Shown: positions 35,147 to 45,452 of the stretch, one piece after another | How positions within the stretch are numbered: position 1 is the stretch's first letter | Layout: each line of letters starts with the position of its first letter | DNA from: Corynespora cassiicola | Taxonomy: Eukaryota; Ascomycota; Dothideomycetes; Pleosporales; Corynesporascaceae | Length of the DNA: 64,000 bases | Direction of reading: 5' to 3' | NCBI GenBank assembly: GCA_022059125.1 | Contig: JAEUWY010000006.1 | Location: 2,108,001-2,172,000 of the forward strand | The notes under the pieces: model-generated | Told to the model about the DNA's origin: nothing | Seen by the model: only the letters and a program-made list of their open reading frames with translations | Databases searched by the model: none | Program-made: the position numbers and the translations under genes

Positions 35147-35589
35147 ATGAACCCTACCAAGGTGCTCCTCCAGGGCCGCCAGCCCATGATCCGCTTCCTC
35201 GGCAAGCGCACCATCCCCTCCAGTACGTGCCAGCCAGCCAGCCAGCCCACCTCACCTCAGCTTCCGCTTCCCCAGCCATGTCCCTTCTAACGCGCCGCGC
35301 AGAGATCGACCACAGCCCCAAGGTGCACCCAGCGTCCCCCTCGCAGTCGCTGCCCGAGTCCTTTGCCAGCTACCGCCAGAAGGCCCAGCAGCATGGCCCT
35401 CTGAACCAGGCGACCAACTTCTCCACCGGCCACATCGGCGGAAGCTCCGGTGCTTCCCTCGGCCCCGTCGAGGCGGGCAAGGGCGCCTTCTTTGACCGCT
35501 CCGAGCTCCCCCAGCGCTTCCAGCGCCTGGCCTGGTCCCAGGCCGAGATTGACGCGGTCGAGTCTGGCGGTGCCAGCCTGTTCGCATGA
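35147..35589 (+). CDS. KGD4: 2-oxoglutarate dehydrogenase subunit 4 (KGD4/YMR31, MRPS36-like)
   Basis: Two exons: 35147-35222 and 35303-35589. The intron is 80 bases and the product 120 residues. The start has a good context (CCACAATGA). What is seen: an N-terminal basic segment MNPTKVLLQGRQPMIRFLGKR, a Ser/Pro-rich middle, and a C-terminal ELPQRFQRLAWSQAEIDAVE ending in SGGASLFA. Family knowledge: this small mitochondrial protein was first called a 37S ribosomal protein (Ymr31). It was later shown to bridge the E3 subunit to the 2-oxoglutarate dehydrogenase core. The conserved PMIRFLGKR and ELP-RF boxes are the recognition features. Longer upstream in-frame sequence (from 34738) has no support as coding. 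Confidence 0.88.
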
Positions 35590-36532
35590 GGCCCGCGCGC
35601 CCCCATGACGAAAGCAATGAAATTCCACAACGCCGGAACGTGACGGAGGAACGCATCACTCACTGTACATATCACACCATGCATCACGGTTCTGGGGATG
35701 AATCATGATGGGAAAAGCAACCTCTATTCTTTTTTATCAAGGTATCTGCGACATGAGCGCGAGGGCGAGGTTGCACTGGTGGCGCGGAAGAAGGCCTGGA
35801 TTGGATTCCTAATTGTGTCTTATACCCTTCAAGACTGGTCTCTAGGGACGGGAGGAGTGCACCGCAGCGTAGCGTAGCTGGGCGGGGTTGTCAAATTACT
35901 GCATACTACGGCGATAGGAACTGCTGCCACTTCCAAATTCAACATTGATAACCGCTTCTATACACCCAGACTCGTTTTGTGCCATTACCACATGCATCTG
36001 CGGCCCCTTCCGTCCTCGCACCACGGCGCAGCCGCGGGAAGGGAACGGGACGCAAGCTCGCATGTGCAAGTCTCTAGACCAGAGCATGACGCTCGCTCTC
36101 CCGGGCGCGTGAAACCCACCGCCGCCTGACCTTCCGACCACCCTCAGCTTACCCGCCCTGCTTCCGAGCCCTTCCTATCCACCCCGTACACCGACAATCA
36201 CAGTGGTAGGGAGCACCCCATCTGTGCACCCTCCCTGCACCCCAATCGCGCAACACAGTCCTTCTCCGCATCACACCACCATGGCATCTCCATGGCTCCA
36301 CACTCTCCACGTCTGACAGCTAGCTAGGTGCGAAGGCTAGCTGTACTCACAAACCAGTGTCCGAAACGTCAAAATGTCAGTTCGCGTTCCGAAGAGCCAT
36401 CCCTCTCCCTCCCCCCCACTATCCGCTCGTCTGCAACTGCCATTGCGTGTCGGCGCGGACGGATGGCGGGCGAGCGGGCGCGCGGCGGCCGTTGAGGTGT
36501 CCCCCACGTGTTCCGGGGATTCTTCGGAATGC

Positions 36533-36578
36533 GAGGGGGGGGGGGAATGGGATGGGATGGGATGGGGATGGGCAATGG
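36533..36578 (+). repeat. Poly-G and (GGGAT)n repeat
   Basis: A run of about eleven G followed by four GGGAT-type units on the plus strand. It could form a G-quadruplex. Confidence 0.75.
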
Positions 36579-36800
36579 GGGCGAGCAATGAGCATTTGAG
36601 ATTTCTGATTCGCGGTTTGGAGACGGGGATTACTATGCAGTCGGGAGTTTTTTTACGCAAACATTCGGTGCTTTTCTGCCAATGGGTTTTGGGGAGTATA
36701 GCTAGGCGGGTAGTTTGCATTGCTGGTTATGGACCTTTTTTGTTGGCTACATAGGTAGCTGGAAGGTAGCCGAGAGGGTTTGGGGATTTGGAGAAGGCGA

Positions 36801-36870
36801 CAGGCAGGCAGGCAGGCAGGCATGGTTCACGCACCCACACGCACCCACACGCACACGCACGCAGGCAGGC
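36801..36870 (+). repeat. (GGCA)n and (CACCCACACG)n repeats
   Basis: Five GGCA units, then two copies of a ten-base ACGCACCCAC unit, then further GCACAC and GGCA units. Confidence 0.8.
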
Positions 36871-39266
36871 ATTCCTTCGGGCGACGGATTCGCATTTGTA
36901 ATTCGCGGGCGTTCTAGAAACGTGGGATGGGCGTGCAGCTACACATCTGCCTTTTCCTTTTTTCTCCCCTCCCGCTGGGTTTTTTTTGTGGGGAGCGCGC
37001 TCGCGTTACCGCACTTGGTAGGTCCTGGAGTACTCACCTGCTCGGTTACAAGAGGTTGGTAGTGGAGAGCGCGAGCAGAGGGCTAAGGTGGGTTGCCGCT
37101 GGGCCAGCGCAGCGTAGCGGAGCGGGGTGGGATACCAGTGAGCCTTTTTTTTTTTGCACTTCCCTCGCAACGAGCGCTCGTCTACCCAGAAAATTTTGAC
37201 TGCGTTTGTGTAGGCTGGCGCTTAGGCATGCGGAGGCTTTGGCGGTGCATTGTTGAGGGCGCGGTTTGAGGGTCTGGACTGGGAAAGTGGTTCCGCTGGA
37301 GAGGGGCATTGCGCCATGAGGGGCTCCCGCGCACGTCATGGGCGCTTTTTTTTCCTTTGTCTTTGCTCTTTGGTCTTACTTCCGTGGCCGTTTGCTGGCG
37401 AAATGTCGGGCTTGGGAGAGGTGGAGGGGCTCCTCTGACACCGGTCGTGTGGGCTCCGCCGATGTCCGCTGCTAAAGCGAAAATGTGCCGAACAACTGCC
37501 TGAATCCACCGCCGAGTCTCCTCAGAGGCGGATTTAGGATAACGAGTGCCGCGGAAGTGCTTTGTTGGCACGAGGTGGTTTTGTCTACGTGGGACAGGTG
37601 TCGTCGCGTGATGGATGCTGCTACGTGGTTGACATAGCCTATCGTGACTTTTTGAGGTTAGCGTTTGATAAAGCATCCCTTCAACCTTGGGATGAGTAGG
37701 AGGACATGGCTTGCACTGTCAGCCGATTCCAGGCTGAGTTGATTTGGAATAGATTTGAGTGACAAGTACACATTTATGTTCGTTGTAGGATGATGATTGG
37801 CGGCAATTTCAAGTCATCACAAAGATCGACTCTTTGGAGTCAATGCTATAGCTACTATCTACTGCCGTTCTGGTATAGAATTGTATAGGCGCCATGAAGG
37901 GTTCTCGTTCCCAATCGTCACGCAGCAGTTGAGAATACTCGTATGCCTTATTCTTTGCTCTCATCCATGCATGGCAATGCTTGTTAGTCCGAGCTGGGAA
38001 ATCTCTACCATTGTTCTCAGTGAACACTTGGCTACACCTGTCAATCCAAGCTACCAAACCATGGTTCAGTATATCACGACATGCAATGTTGGGTACTAGG
38101 CTACCTTCACGAACACACTGCATTATGCTACTTTGAGCATGTCTCTCCATCTGGACAGTCTTGACATCATCGAACAAAGGTTGAGTCAAGCATCTTCATC
38201 TCTCTACGGGCGCAGAGATAGGCAGCACAGACGTGTTCATCCACCCTTTGACATGGTCGATCGGTCGGTTGAATCGCAGCCACATGACATCCGTGCTGCG
38301 CAACACAGACATGACTGCAATAATCTCCGCGCCTCGTACATCATATGAAGATCTTCGAGTACAGAGTTTGGTTCGCGCGGGGAACGCCAAAAAAAGGAAT
38401 ATTTAAACAACTACTACCGACGGTGTTGGAAATGGGGCGGGGGGGTGCAGCGAGCGAAATAGATATTTCTTGCTGCCAGAACAATACATTCATACGCTAT
38501 TCATAGTGCCAATGAGTATTCCATCCTCTATATGGTTTGGTTCGATACATGTACATCTTCCATCGTATACCCCAATTTCAATGAATCTTCACCTTTCCCC
38601 GTTACCGACGATATCCAACGTGCCTGGGTTATGCACGACGTTCTCTCCCTTTTGACCCATGAACAGAATCTAATTATCATGCTCAGCTACATTGGCCGCA
38701 TTGGTTGTGTTCCGGTTGGCTCACCTTTGGAGGATTCTTCACTCCTTCCTCGTCAGCCTCATCCTGGGTTGTGACTATTTTCTCAGTCTGCAAATGCACA
38801 TGTGTCAGCCTCACTTCCTGCATGGTCCATACCAAAATAATACAGCAGTCTTACATCTCCCTCATGCCTCCCACCCCGGATCCTGGTATCACACGTGATC
38901 ATCCTGCTCAATCGGCTCACCCTGCTTCGACAGCACCTGTCCGGTCTCTTTCGGCGGCATGTTATCCAATTCACAGCAAAGCAAAGTCTTGACAACAAAC
39001 TCAGAGTTTCATTAAACCTTCAATGCCCCCCCAAAAAAACATCTCGACCTTACTTATCCCTACTCCAAAGATGACACCCATCATCACCCAACCCTCATCC
39101 TGACATCATCCCCCTCACCCCAGACATAGCAATCTCCCAAATATACCCACGACACCGCAACCCCAGCCCAAAAACAAAAAAAAACATCACCACCCATGAA
39201 ACCCCAAACCCCCAAGCGCCTCCCTGCAATAGTTTACCTTTCGCTTCCACCACGCACCACCCTACC

Positions 39267-39309
39267 CCACACACACGCACGCGCACGCACGCACACGCAC
39301 GCACACGCC
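39267..39309 (+). repeat. (CA)(CG) alternating purine-pyrimidine repeat
   Basis: About 43 bases of alternating CA and CG dinucleotides, a sequence type able to adopt Z-DNA. Confidence 0.8.
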
Positions 39310-40600
39310 AGGCACGCACCCCCCGACCTTCCGCGCACGCAACGCGAAACGGCGCGAAACGTTAACTGCTAGCCGCCCTGCACGTGCGGCTTTTTTTTTT
39401 TTTTGCTCTCGAGAAAATGTACCTGGGCGACGCGCGATTCGCCAGCCCTGGGAAGATTTCAGCGCGACGGATCGAAGGGGGGGAAAAAAGTTGGCGAGGC
39501 TGGGTCGGGGGTGCGGCTGTTCGCGCCTACGCCTCCCCCCCCCCCTACCCCGGGCGGTTTTGTGCTCGCTTCCCTTCGCTTCGACTTTTCTTGCGTTTGT
39601 GTTGTGTTTGTGCGTGGTGCTTAATGGGCGCTGATATACCTTTGTTTGCCTGGGCTGGGCTGGGCTGGGGGGGCTGTGCTGCGGATGGGGACGGGACGAG
39701 GGAGCGTTGGCGAGATGGTGATGTGCTTACAGGCGTCCAGTGTCGTTTTCGCTCACGCAGGCTGGGGGCTGTTTTTGTTTAATTCAGGGGTAAGTCGGTA
39801 GCAATTCGCGAGCGGATGATGGGCGTTGCCTCGTACCCAACCAACCAACATCCAACTCCGGTCCTACACTTGCATTCTAGTTTCAGCTTCACGGTGTGCA
39901 AAAAGGGTGTTCAGACGTGGAAGAAACGCAAAGCGCGCAAGATGTGATTTTTTCTTTTATCTGAAGTAGGTTAAAGGTTAAGGTGTAGACAAGAAACATT
40001 GGTATAAGTCCCAATCGCCAAAATCCACACTGCTCCAAAACCCGGGATCGAGATGCCCCTCCCAAACAATAAGTCTCGCGAGGGTATCCCGATTGAACCT
40101 TGATTTTTTCCCAAAAGATGCCTGATTGAGTTTCCCTAGATTGGTGATGTACAAGTGGAGTTTGTAGAAGAAGAATCTAAACAAAAAGGCGGCGAGTGGA
40201 AATCGCCAGCCAGTGGTGAAATGGTTGAGAATAATGAGAGACAGGAAAGTCAATGGCACATGGCGTCGACGGCGGCATTCATGGCATTCCCAAATACAGC
40301 TTGGAATCTGGCATAAACGGGCGTCGAGCAATGTGCGAGTCTTAAAAAAAGCAGCCGGACAGAACTTCGAAGGCGGATCCAAGGCAGATCCGATGTTTGT
40401 CTTCGTAAAAGTTTGGTGTGTTCAGTCGGGACCCCGTAGGATTTTGTCCGCTTGATGCAAGAGAAAGTCGTGACAGTTCGTGCAAAGCGCTGACCCTGCC
40501 TGCGCTAGCGATGGTGATATGCTGGGTATATTGTGCGTAGCTGCGCAAAAGGCTGGCAAAAGGAGTCTTTTACGAGGGTATCAGAGGAAATGTGGCGCGC

Positions 40601-41485
40601 TTAAGACGAGAACCACTTGGCGGGGACGCGGTCACCGGCCATGCCGCCGAGGGAGCCGGTGAGGTCGTTCCAGGCAGCGCGGGAAAGGTCGAGGGAGCCG
40701 GGCTTGCAGCCGGGGCACTTGTCCTCAACGGTACACTGGACGGTCTTGCCCTCGTACTCGACGGTGACCTTCTTGCCGCACCACTGGTTGGTAGGGTTGC
40801 CGGTGGCGACGTCGTAGGTGGAAGCGCCCATGGTGTCGGCAGCGAGAGCGCAAATGTACATGTCGTCGCTCAGCTGCTTGCCGCAAGCGCCGAAGCCGCC
40901 CTGGGTGTCGTAGACGGTAATCTCACCCTCGAAGGTCTCGCCACCGCTGCTGCTGCCGCCAGAGTAAGAAGCCTCGGTCGCGACGGCGGCAGGGGCGCTG
41001 GAGACGGGAGCGGGAGTGTAGGCGGGGGTGGTTGGCTCCGGCTCGGGGGTAGGCTCGGGGGTAGGCTCGGGAGAAGGCTCAGGAGTAGGCTGGGGCTCGG
41101 GAGTGGGCTCGGGAGAAGGCGTGGGAGTTGGAGTGGGAGAAGGAGTAGAAGGCTCAGGAGTAGGGGTAGGGGTGGAGACAACGGGAGGAGGCGTGAAGAC
41201 GCTGGAGCTGGAGGGTACCTCGACAACCGGGGGAGTGAAGGCGGGCGAAGAAGTAGGCTCGGCCTGCGAGCTGGCAGGCTCGGAAGAAGGCTCAGGGTAC
41301 AACTCAGCGGGGGTGGAGACGGCCTCGGTTGGTGCTGCGGGAGGGTAGCCCTCGTAGACGGTGGTGTAGATGATCTGGGTCTCGACGACAACCTCGGTCT
41401 TGGTGTACAAGTCGCGCTTGTTGACGGGGATGGCGGCGGCCAGAGAGCCCAAGAAGAGGGAGGCAAGAACGCTGGTGGTCTTCAT
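40601..41485 (-). CDS. Secreted expansin-like (RlpA-like double-psi beta-barrel) protein with Pro-rich linker
   Basis: Single exon, 294 residues. I took the ATG at 41485 because it begins a clean signal peptide (MKTTSVLASLFLGSLAAA) with a KR site in PVNKRD just after, suited to Kex2 cleavage. What is seen: a Ser/Pro-rich region, then about 60 residues dominated by PEPT, PTPEP and TPSPTP repeats. The C-terminal barrel (about residues 190-294) has GEITVYDTQGGFGACG, NPTNQWCGKKVTVEYEG, CTVEDKCPGCKPGSLDLS and AAWNDLTGSLGGMAGDRVP. The paired cysteines and the D in the DLS motif are family features. Family knowledge: fungal members include loosenins and expansin-like proteins that loosen plant or fungal wall polysaccharides without hydrolysis. 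The linker is probably O-mannosylated (inference). Confidence 0.88.
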   Translation of the reverse strand: MKTTSVLASLFLGSLAAAIPVNKRDLYTKTEVVVETQIIYTTVYEGYPPAAPTEAVSTPAELYPEPSSEPASSQAEPTSSPAFTPPVVEVPSSSSVFTPPPVVSTPTPTPEPSTPSPTPTPTPSPEPTPEPQPTPEPSPEPTPEPTPEPEPTTPAYTPAPVSSAPAAVATEASYSGGSSSGGETFEGEITVYDTQGGFGACGKQLSDDMYICALAADTMGASTYDVATGNPTNQWCGKKVTVEYEGKTVQCTVEDKCPGCKPGSLDLSRAAWNDLTGSLGGMAGDRVPAKWFSS

Positions 41486-44400
41486 TTTGACTGGATTGGG
41501 TTGATTTGTTTTGTTTTGGCGCTGTAGAGCGAGGTGTTGTTTTCTTGATGAGACTGGTGGTCGGTGGCTGTCAATGTGATGTCTGTGTGTACAGAGAGTG
41601 GCTGAATTGGCTAGCAATTCAAGGTGGATGTGCTGCTGGAAGCGTGAAAGTGTCCTAGGACGGGAGATGTGACTGCGAGCTGGCAGTGAGTCGGGTGTCA
41701 GGAATGACTGTGTGAGATGCTAGATCTCGGGAAGGAAGGAATGTGGGGTGGGGTGAAAGAAGGGGAGAAAACTGCAAGACCTCAAGCCTGTAGAGAGTGG
41801 ACAGGTGAGGGCAGCGGCGGGTTATAAAGAGTGTGGAGAGAGCTGGTGCGGTGGTGGTGGAGGAGGAGTGGATGCCACCAGACGGGGAGAGCGAGATGCA
41901 GCCAGCCCAGGCACGGACGGGCCATCCCTGTGCGCGCCTGTGCCTGTTTTGTTCCTCCGGCGCTGGAGCCCCTGTCTGCCCCCGTCGGCCCCCGTCCCCG
42001 CCAGAGCCAGCCTGCGCGGTTCCTTGGGCCTCGCTCAACAAGTCACGAATCGCGCCGCCGGCCAACGGCCTTGCCCCTTTGCTTTTCCTCGTCATCGCTC
42101 GCTCGCTGCTGTCTGTCCGTCGCCGTCGCCGGGCCCGCCCACGTGACGGGCTCGCTGGACCGGCCCACTCCCCACGACACCCACCGCGCTGCCATCCACG
42201 TCGCCCTGCTGCCAACCACGCCTGGCCGCCAACTGTCACGCCTGTCGCCATATTGGTGCTCTCAGGCACCGCTGCGCCTATTTCTGGCTAAATGCCAATT
42301 TGGCAGCGGTTTCACGCTTCCGCAAGGGGTTTGGCCAGGCGGTTGCACGTCGGGCGGAACACAGCGAACCAGCAGCGATCGCTGCGCTGATCGTCAGGTA
42401 CGGGCACACGGCGGGCAGGGTTGCTGGCACATGCGTGGCTCGCCGTCCCCCTGGCCGCGAGCTGAACGCTGACACACAGCAAACAATTCACGCCTGCGCC
42501 TCATGGCCCGCCCGCCGTGGCGCCCACCCACCATGGACAGACGAACAGCACAACCAGTCCTGACCGAGATTTACACGTGGACGGGGCCGAGTCGCCCTGT
42601 GGATGTGAATCCGCCGCCGCCAGAGGGATTCGACCGCCGGCGCACTGGCACCCTCAGAGTCTGCTGCTTGCGCCCACCCATTGGCTCCACCGCCTGCGTC
42701 GTCACGACGCCCTGCCAGAAGAGTCGTGTTGCTCCGAGTCGCCGCCGTGCGCTGGAACAGGCCGCCTGCCCTCGAGGTAACATCACTCGACTTGCCTTTG
42801 GGCCGCCGTCTCGTCTCACGCTGCGCTACGCCTCTGCCCCGGCTGCCAGTGTTCCACTCTTTGCTGCTGTCCTTCTGGACTCTGTTCCGTCACCCTCTGC
42901 CTGCGCCGTCAGCATGCACTGGAAATGAATTGTGGACCTTGCTGCTGCCGCTCCCGCTTCCCACTGGCTGCCGCCATGCTGCTGAGATCCGCGCGCCATC
43001 GACGCTGCAGCTCAGATTTTTCCCTATCCACTTATCGATAGCGATAGCTATCCATCTCCACACCCAACACCTTGGGCCAGTCGTCGACGGCGCTGAGGAT
43101 CCTTTGCTCCAGAACGAGCGGGAAAGAGTTTTTTTCTCTGACTGCGTCTCGGCCGCATATGCTGCCCGTAATAATGCCCTCATGATTCGATCCGATCCCG
43201 CAACGTCAGCGTTGCCCATTGCCTTTCTTGCCCGGCGCAACTAGAAAACGTCAAGGAAAAGACGGCTCTTGAGAGCGGGGTACACCGACAGTCCGACGGA
43301 AACATGGTTGATCATGCCAGAGCCTCGTGGTTGGCCTTGACATCGGTGGGACCCCAGGGGAGCCTCCCGGCCCAACCTTCCACGGTTCAACATTTCGACT
43401 TGCCATCTTGTGCTCCCGTAGCTTGTCCCGATCCTTGCCGTCCAAAGTCACACAAGACTACTCGTCTTCGTCACCGTCTCTTGTCCCTCCTCGCTGCAAG
43501 TTCTAGGCCGTGGGTGGATTCTCGGTATCCACAGTCAGTCCTCGCCACTAGTTGCTCGAGTTTTGCTCGAGGCCTGACTACACTCTTTGTCATGCTCTGA
43601 AGATGGTGACTCGAATATCGGCCCATCTTGCCTCCTACCAGTTCAGTCCTGTTCTTTGAGCCTCGCATTGACTGGCAAAGACCAGATGTTGGACAGTTCT
43701 CATGCGGTTTTCCTTCCCACTGTTTTCCGACGTGATCATCGCTGTGATCAACACTAAGCGGGAGAGCAACAGCCATGTGGCAATAACCTTGAATTCACGA
43801 CACTTGCTTTCTTTTCTCGCTTCCCCCATGCATGTTGAGAAGCTTCTGCAAAACCATCACTTGAGTCACAAAAAAGTTGTGGGAACTGCAGCTACACACA
43901 AGTTGATGGCGGACCTGATTGGGTTGCGGCAACGGACTGCGCACTCGCTTCCACGCGAGAGCACTTGCGCAGACTAGGCTAGCCAACACCATAGGGCAGA
44001 CTTGTTGACTGCTTTCGTTTCCAACATCCCAAGTCGGTGCGACATTCATTGAATTTGGCATGCGTGCATGCATGCATCCTCTTCGTAAAAAGGATTCAGC
44101 ATGTGAATATCGTCCACGCCACTGTTCTAATTTTTTGTCGTCTTCATTTCTCATCAATTGCCCATTTCAGCCATCCACTATTTCTGTATGCATGTCTCAG
44201 TCCCTCAGCGCCATTTTCGTACTACATGCGATCAGCACTGCACTCACTCACGCCCTCGTGGTAACTTCTCAGGCACCGGAATTCTAAATATCGCAATGCG
44301 TCTCTTGAAACTCTCATATCTATCCACATCGTTTTTCCAGTTTCATTCCGCATCACTGCTTCTCCTACGCGCGGGGTAAAAGCAAGCTCCTGGGCTGATC

Positions 44401-45452
44401 CCTCAGCTGTGTACAACCATCACGTTATTCATACTACCCCTGACTCAGTGCTCTGTCCCTCGAATGAGCTCCACGTCTCCGCTCCGGCGCATACGCCTCA
44501 GGACGTCCGGGCATCGGACGCCCAGTGAGCATGCATCGAGTTCCGCCGGCTCCGAGTAAGCAAGTACGCAAGCAGACCACCTGTGTCAAAACGCGAACAA
44601 GCAACAACAGCGACGTCACATCGGCGGTTTCCAGCAACCGAACAGCGATGCGCGCTGTGCGTTGGGCTTTGTTTTGTTGCTTGTGTTTTCTTCTGTGTGT
44701 CTGAGCTCTTTGCTCCGCCATCGTCCGGCAAATGGCGAGTGCCATGGCGTCGTCGCTGTGGCCGTCAAACCGACCTGGCTCATGCCCGCACACGCACCGA
44801 CAATGTCCCGAACATGGTGAGGGTCCGCATTTCCTTTTGCAAACCTTCCGCTCGTTGATTTTTTTTCCTTGGGCGCGGCGGCACTCCCAGTTCGCTGAAG
44901 CAAGCCTGTGGGGAAATGACGCAAATCTCGGGGCCTTGCGGGTCCCGCTCCCGTTTTCTGTTTGCAAGATTGTGTTTTGGAGCTCGGAAATGAGGGATTG
45001 CGTCGACAGGTCGGGTTGGGCATGGGATCCTGAGGCAAAGTCGTCGAGTGGGTGGGGAACGTCTGTGAGGGGGGTGCCTGCGCCACGCGAGTTATATTGG
45101 ATATTCATGGCGATGAGGCGCGTGGCTGTGCTGTCTATGCGTGCGCACACACCGAGGTCTATGAATGTATCTTGGAGTGGGCCGCATGATCGAGGACGTG
45201 CGAGAGCGTGGGCAGAGCGTGGGCATGGTTGAAGCTGGCGACGACTGCACGTGGGAATGACGAGCGTGCAAGGGATGCGTGACGGTTCCGCTAGGACGGT
45301 GTAGGGCTGGGATTGAGATTGTGGGTTATGTTTTTGTTGACCGTTGATAGCTAATTTCCTGTCGATGCTGGTAACAAGCAATTCACACTCATATCACGAT
45401 ATCCAAGTCAACGGGATGTACAATCTCCTCGATAGAAACCACAACCTGCCTC
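41486..45452. other. 4 kb region without a supported gene
   Basis: The left part is the promoter of the expansin-like gene, including TTTATAA on the minus strand near 41822, about 340 bases before its ATG. The rest is GC-rich DNA with many short frames. A minus-strand frame starting at 45108 (MNIQYNSRGAGTPLTDVPHP) could be the first exon of a small unrecognised gene. I could not extend it to a convincing protein, so it is not listed as a CDS. Confidence 0.45.

Larger units (their letters stand above)
35590..40600. other. 5 kb gene-poor region
   Basis: No supported gene. From 35.6 to 37.2 kb it is GC-rich with G runs and tandem repeats. From 37.6 to 39.1 kb it is closer to average composition with scattered frames of 60-130 codons. 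From 39.2 to 40.0 kb it has alternating CA/CG repeats and homopolymers. A minus-strand frame at 39978-40382 (134 codons) lies in the probable 3' flank of the expansin-like gene and is not convincing. Confidence 0.5.

Noticed and set aside
39978..40382. Minus-strand frame of 134 codons
   Set aside because: Lies in the probable 3' flank of the expansin-like gene, has no start context or family motif, and gives a patchwork of hydrophobic and basic residues.
41655..42269. Minus-strand frame of 204 codons upstream of the expansin-like gene
   Set aside because: No motif, Arg/Pro/Ser bias, and it covers the region where the promoter and TTTATAA element are expected.
44434..45381. Minus-strand frame of 315 codons with an internal MNIQYNSRGAGTPLTDVP start
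   Set aside because: Only the first 60 residues after the internal ATG look protein-like. No splice model gave a convincing conserved protein, so it is mentioned only in the gap entry.
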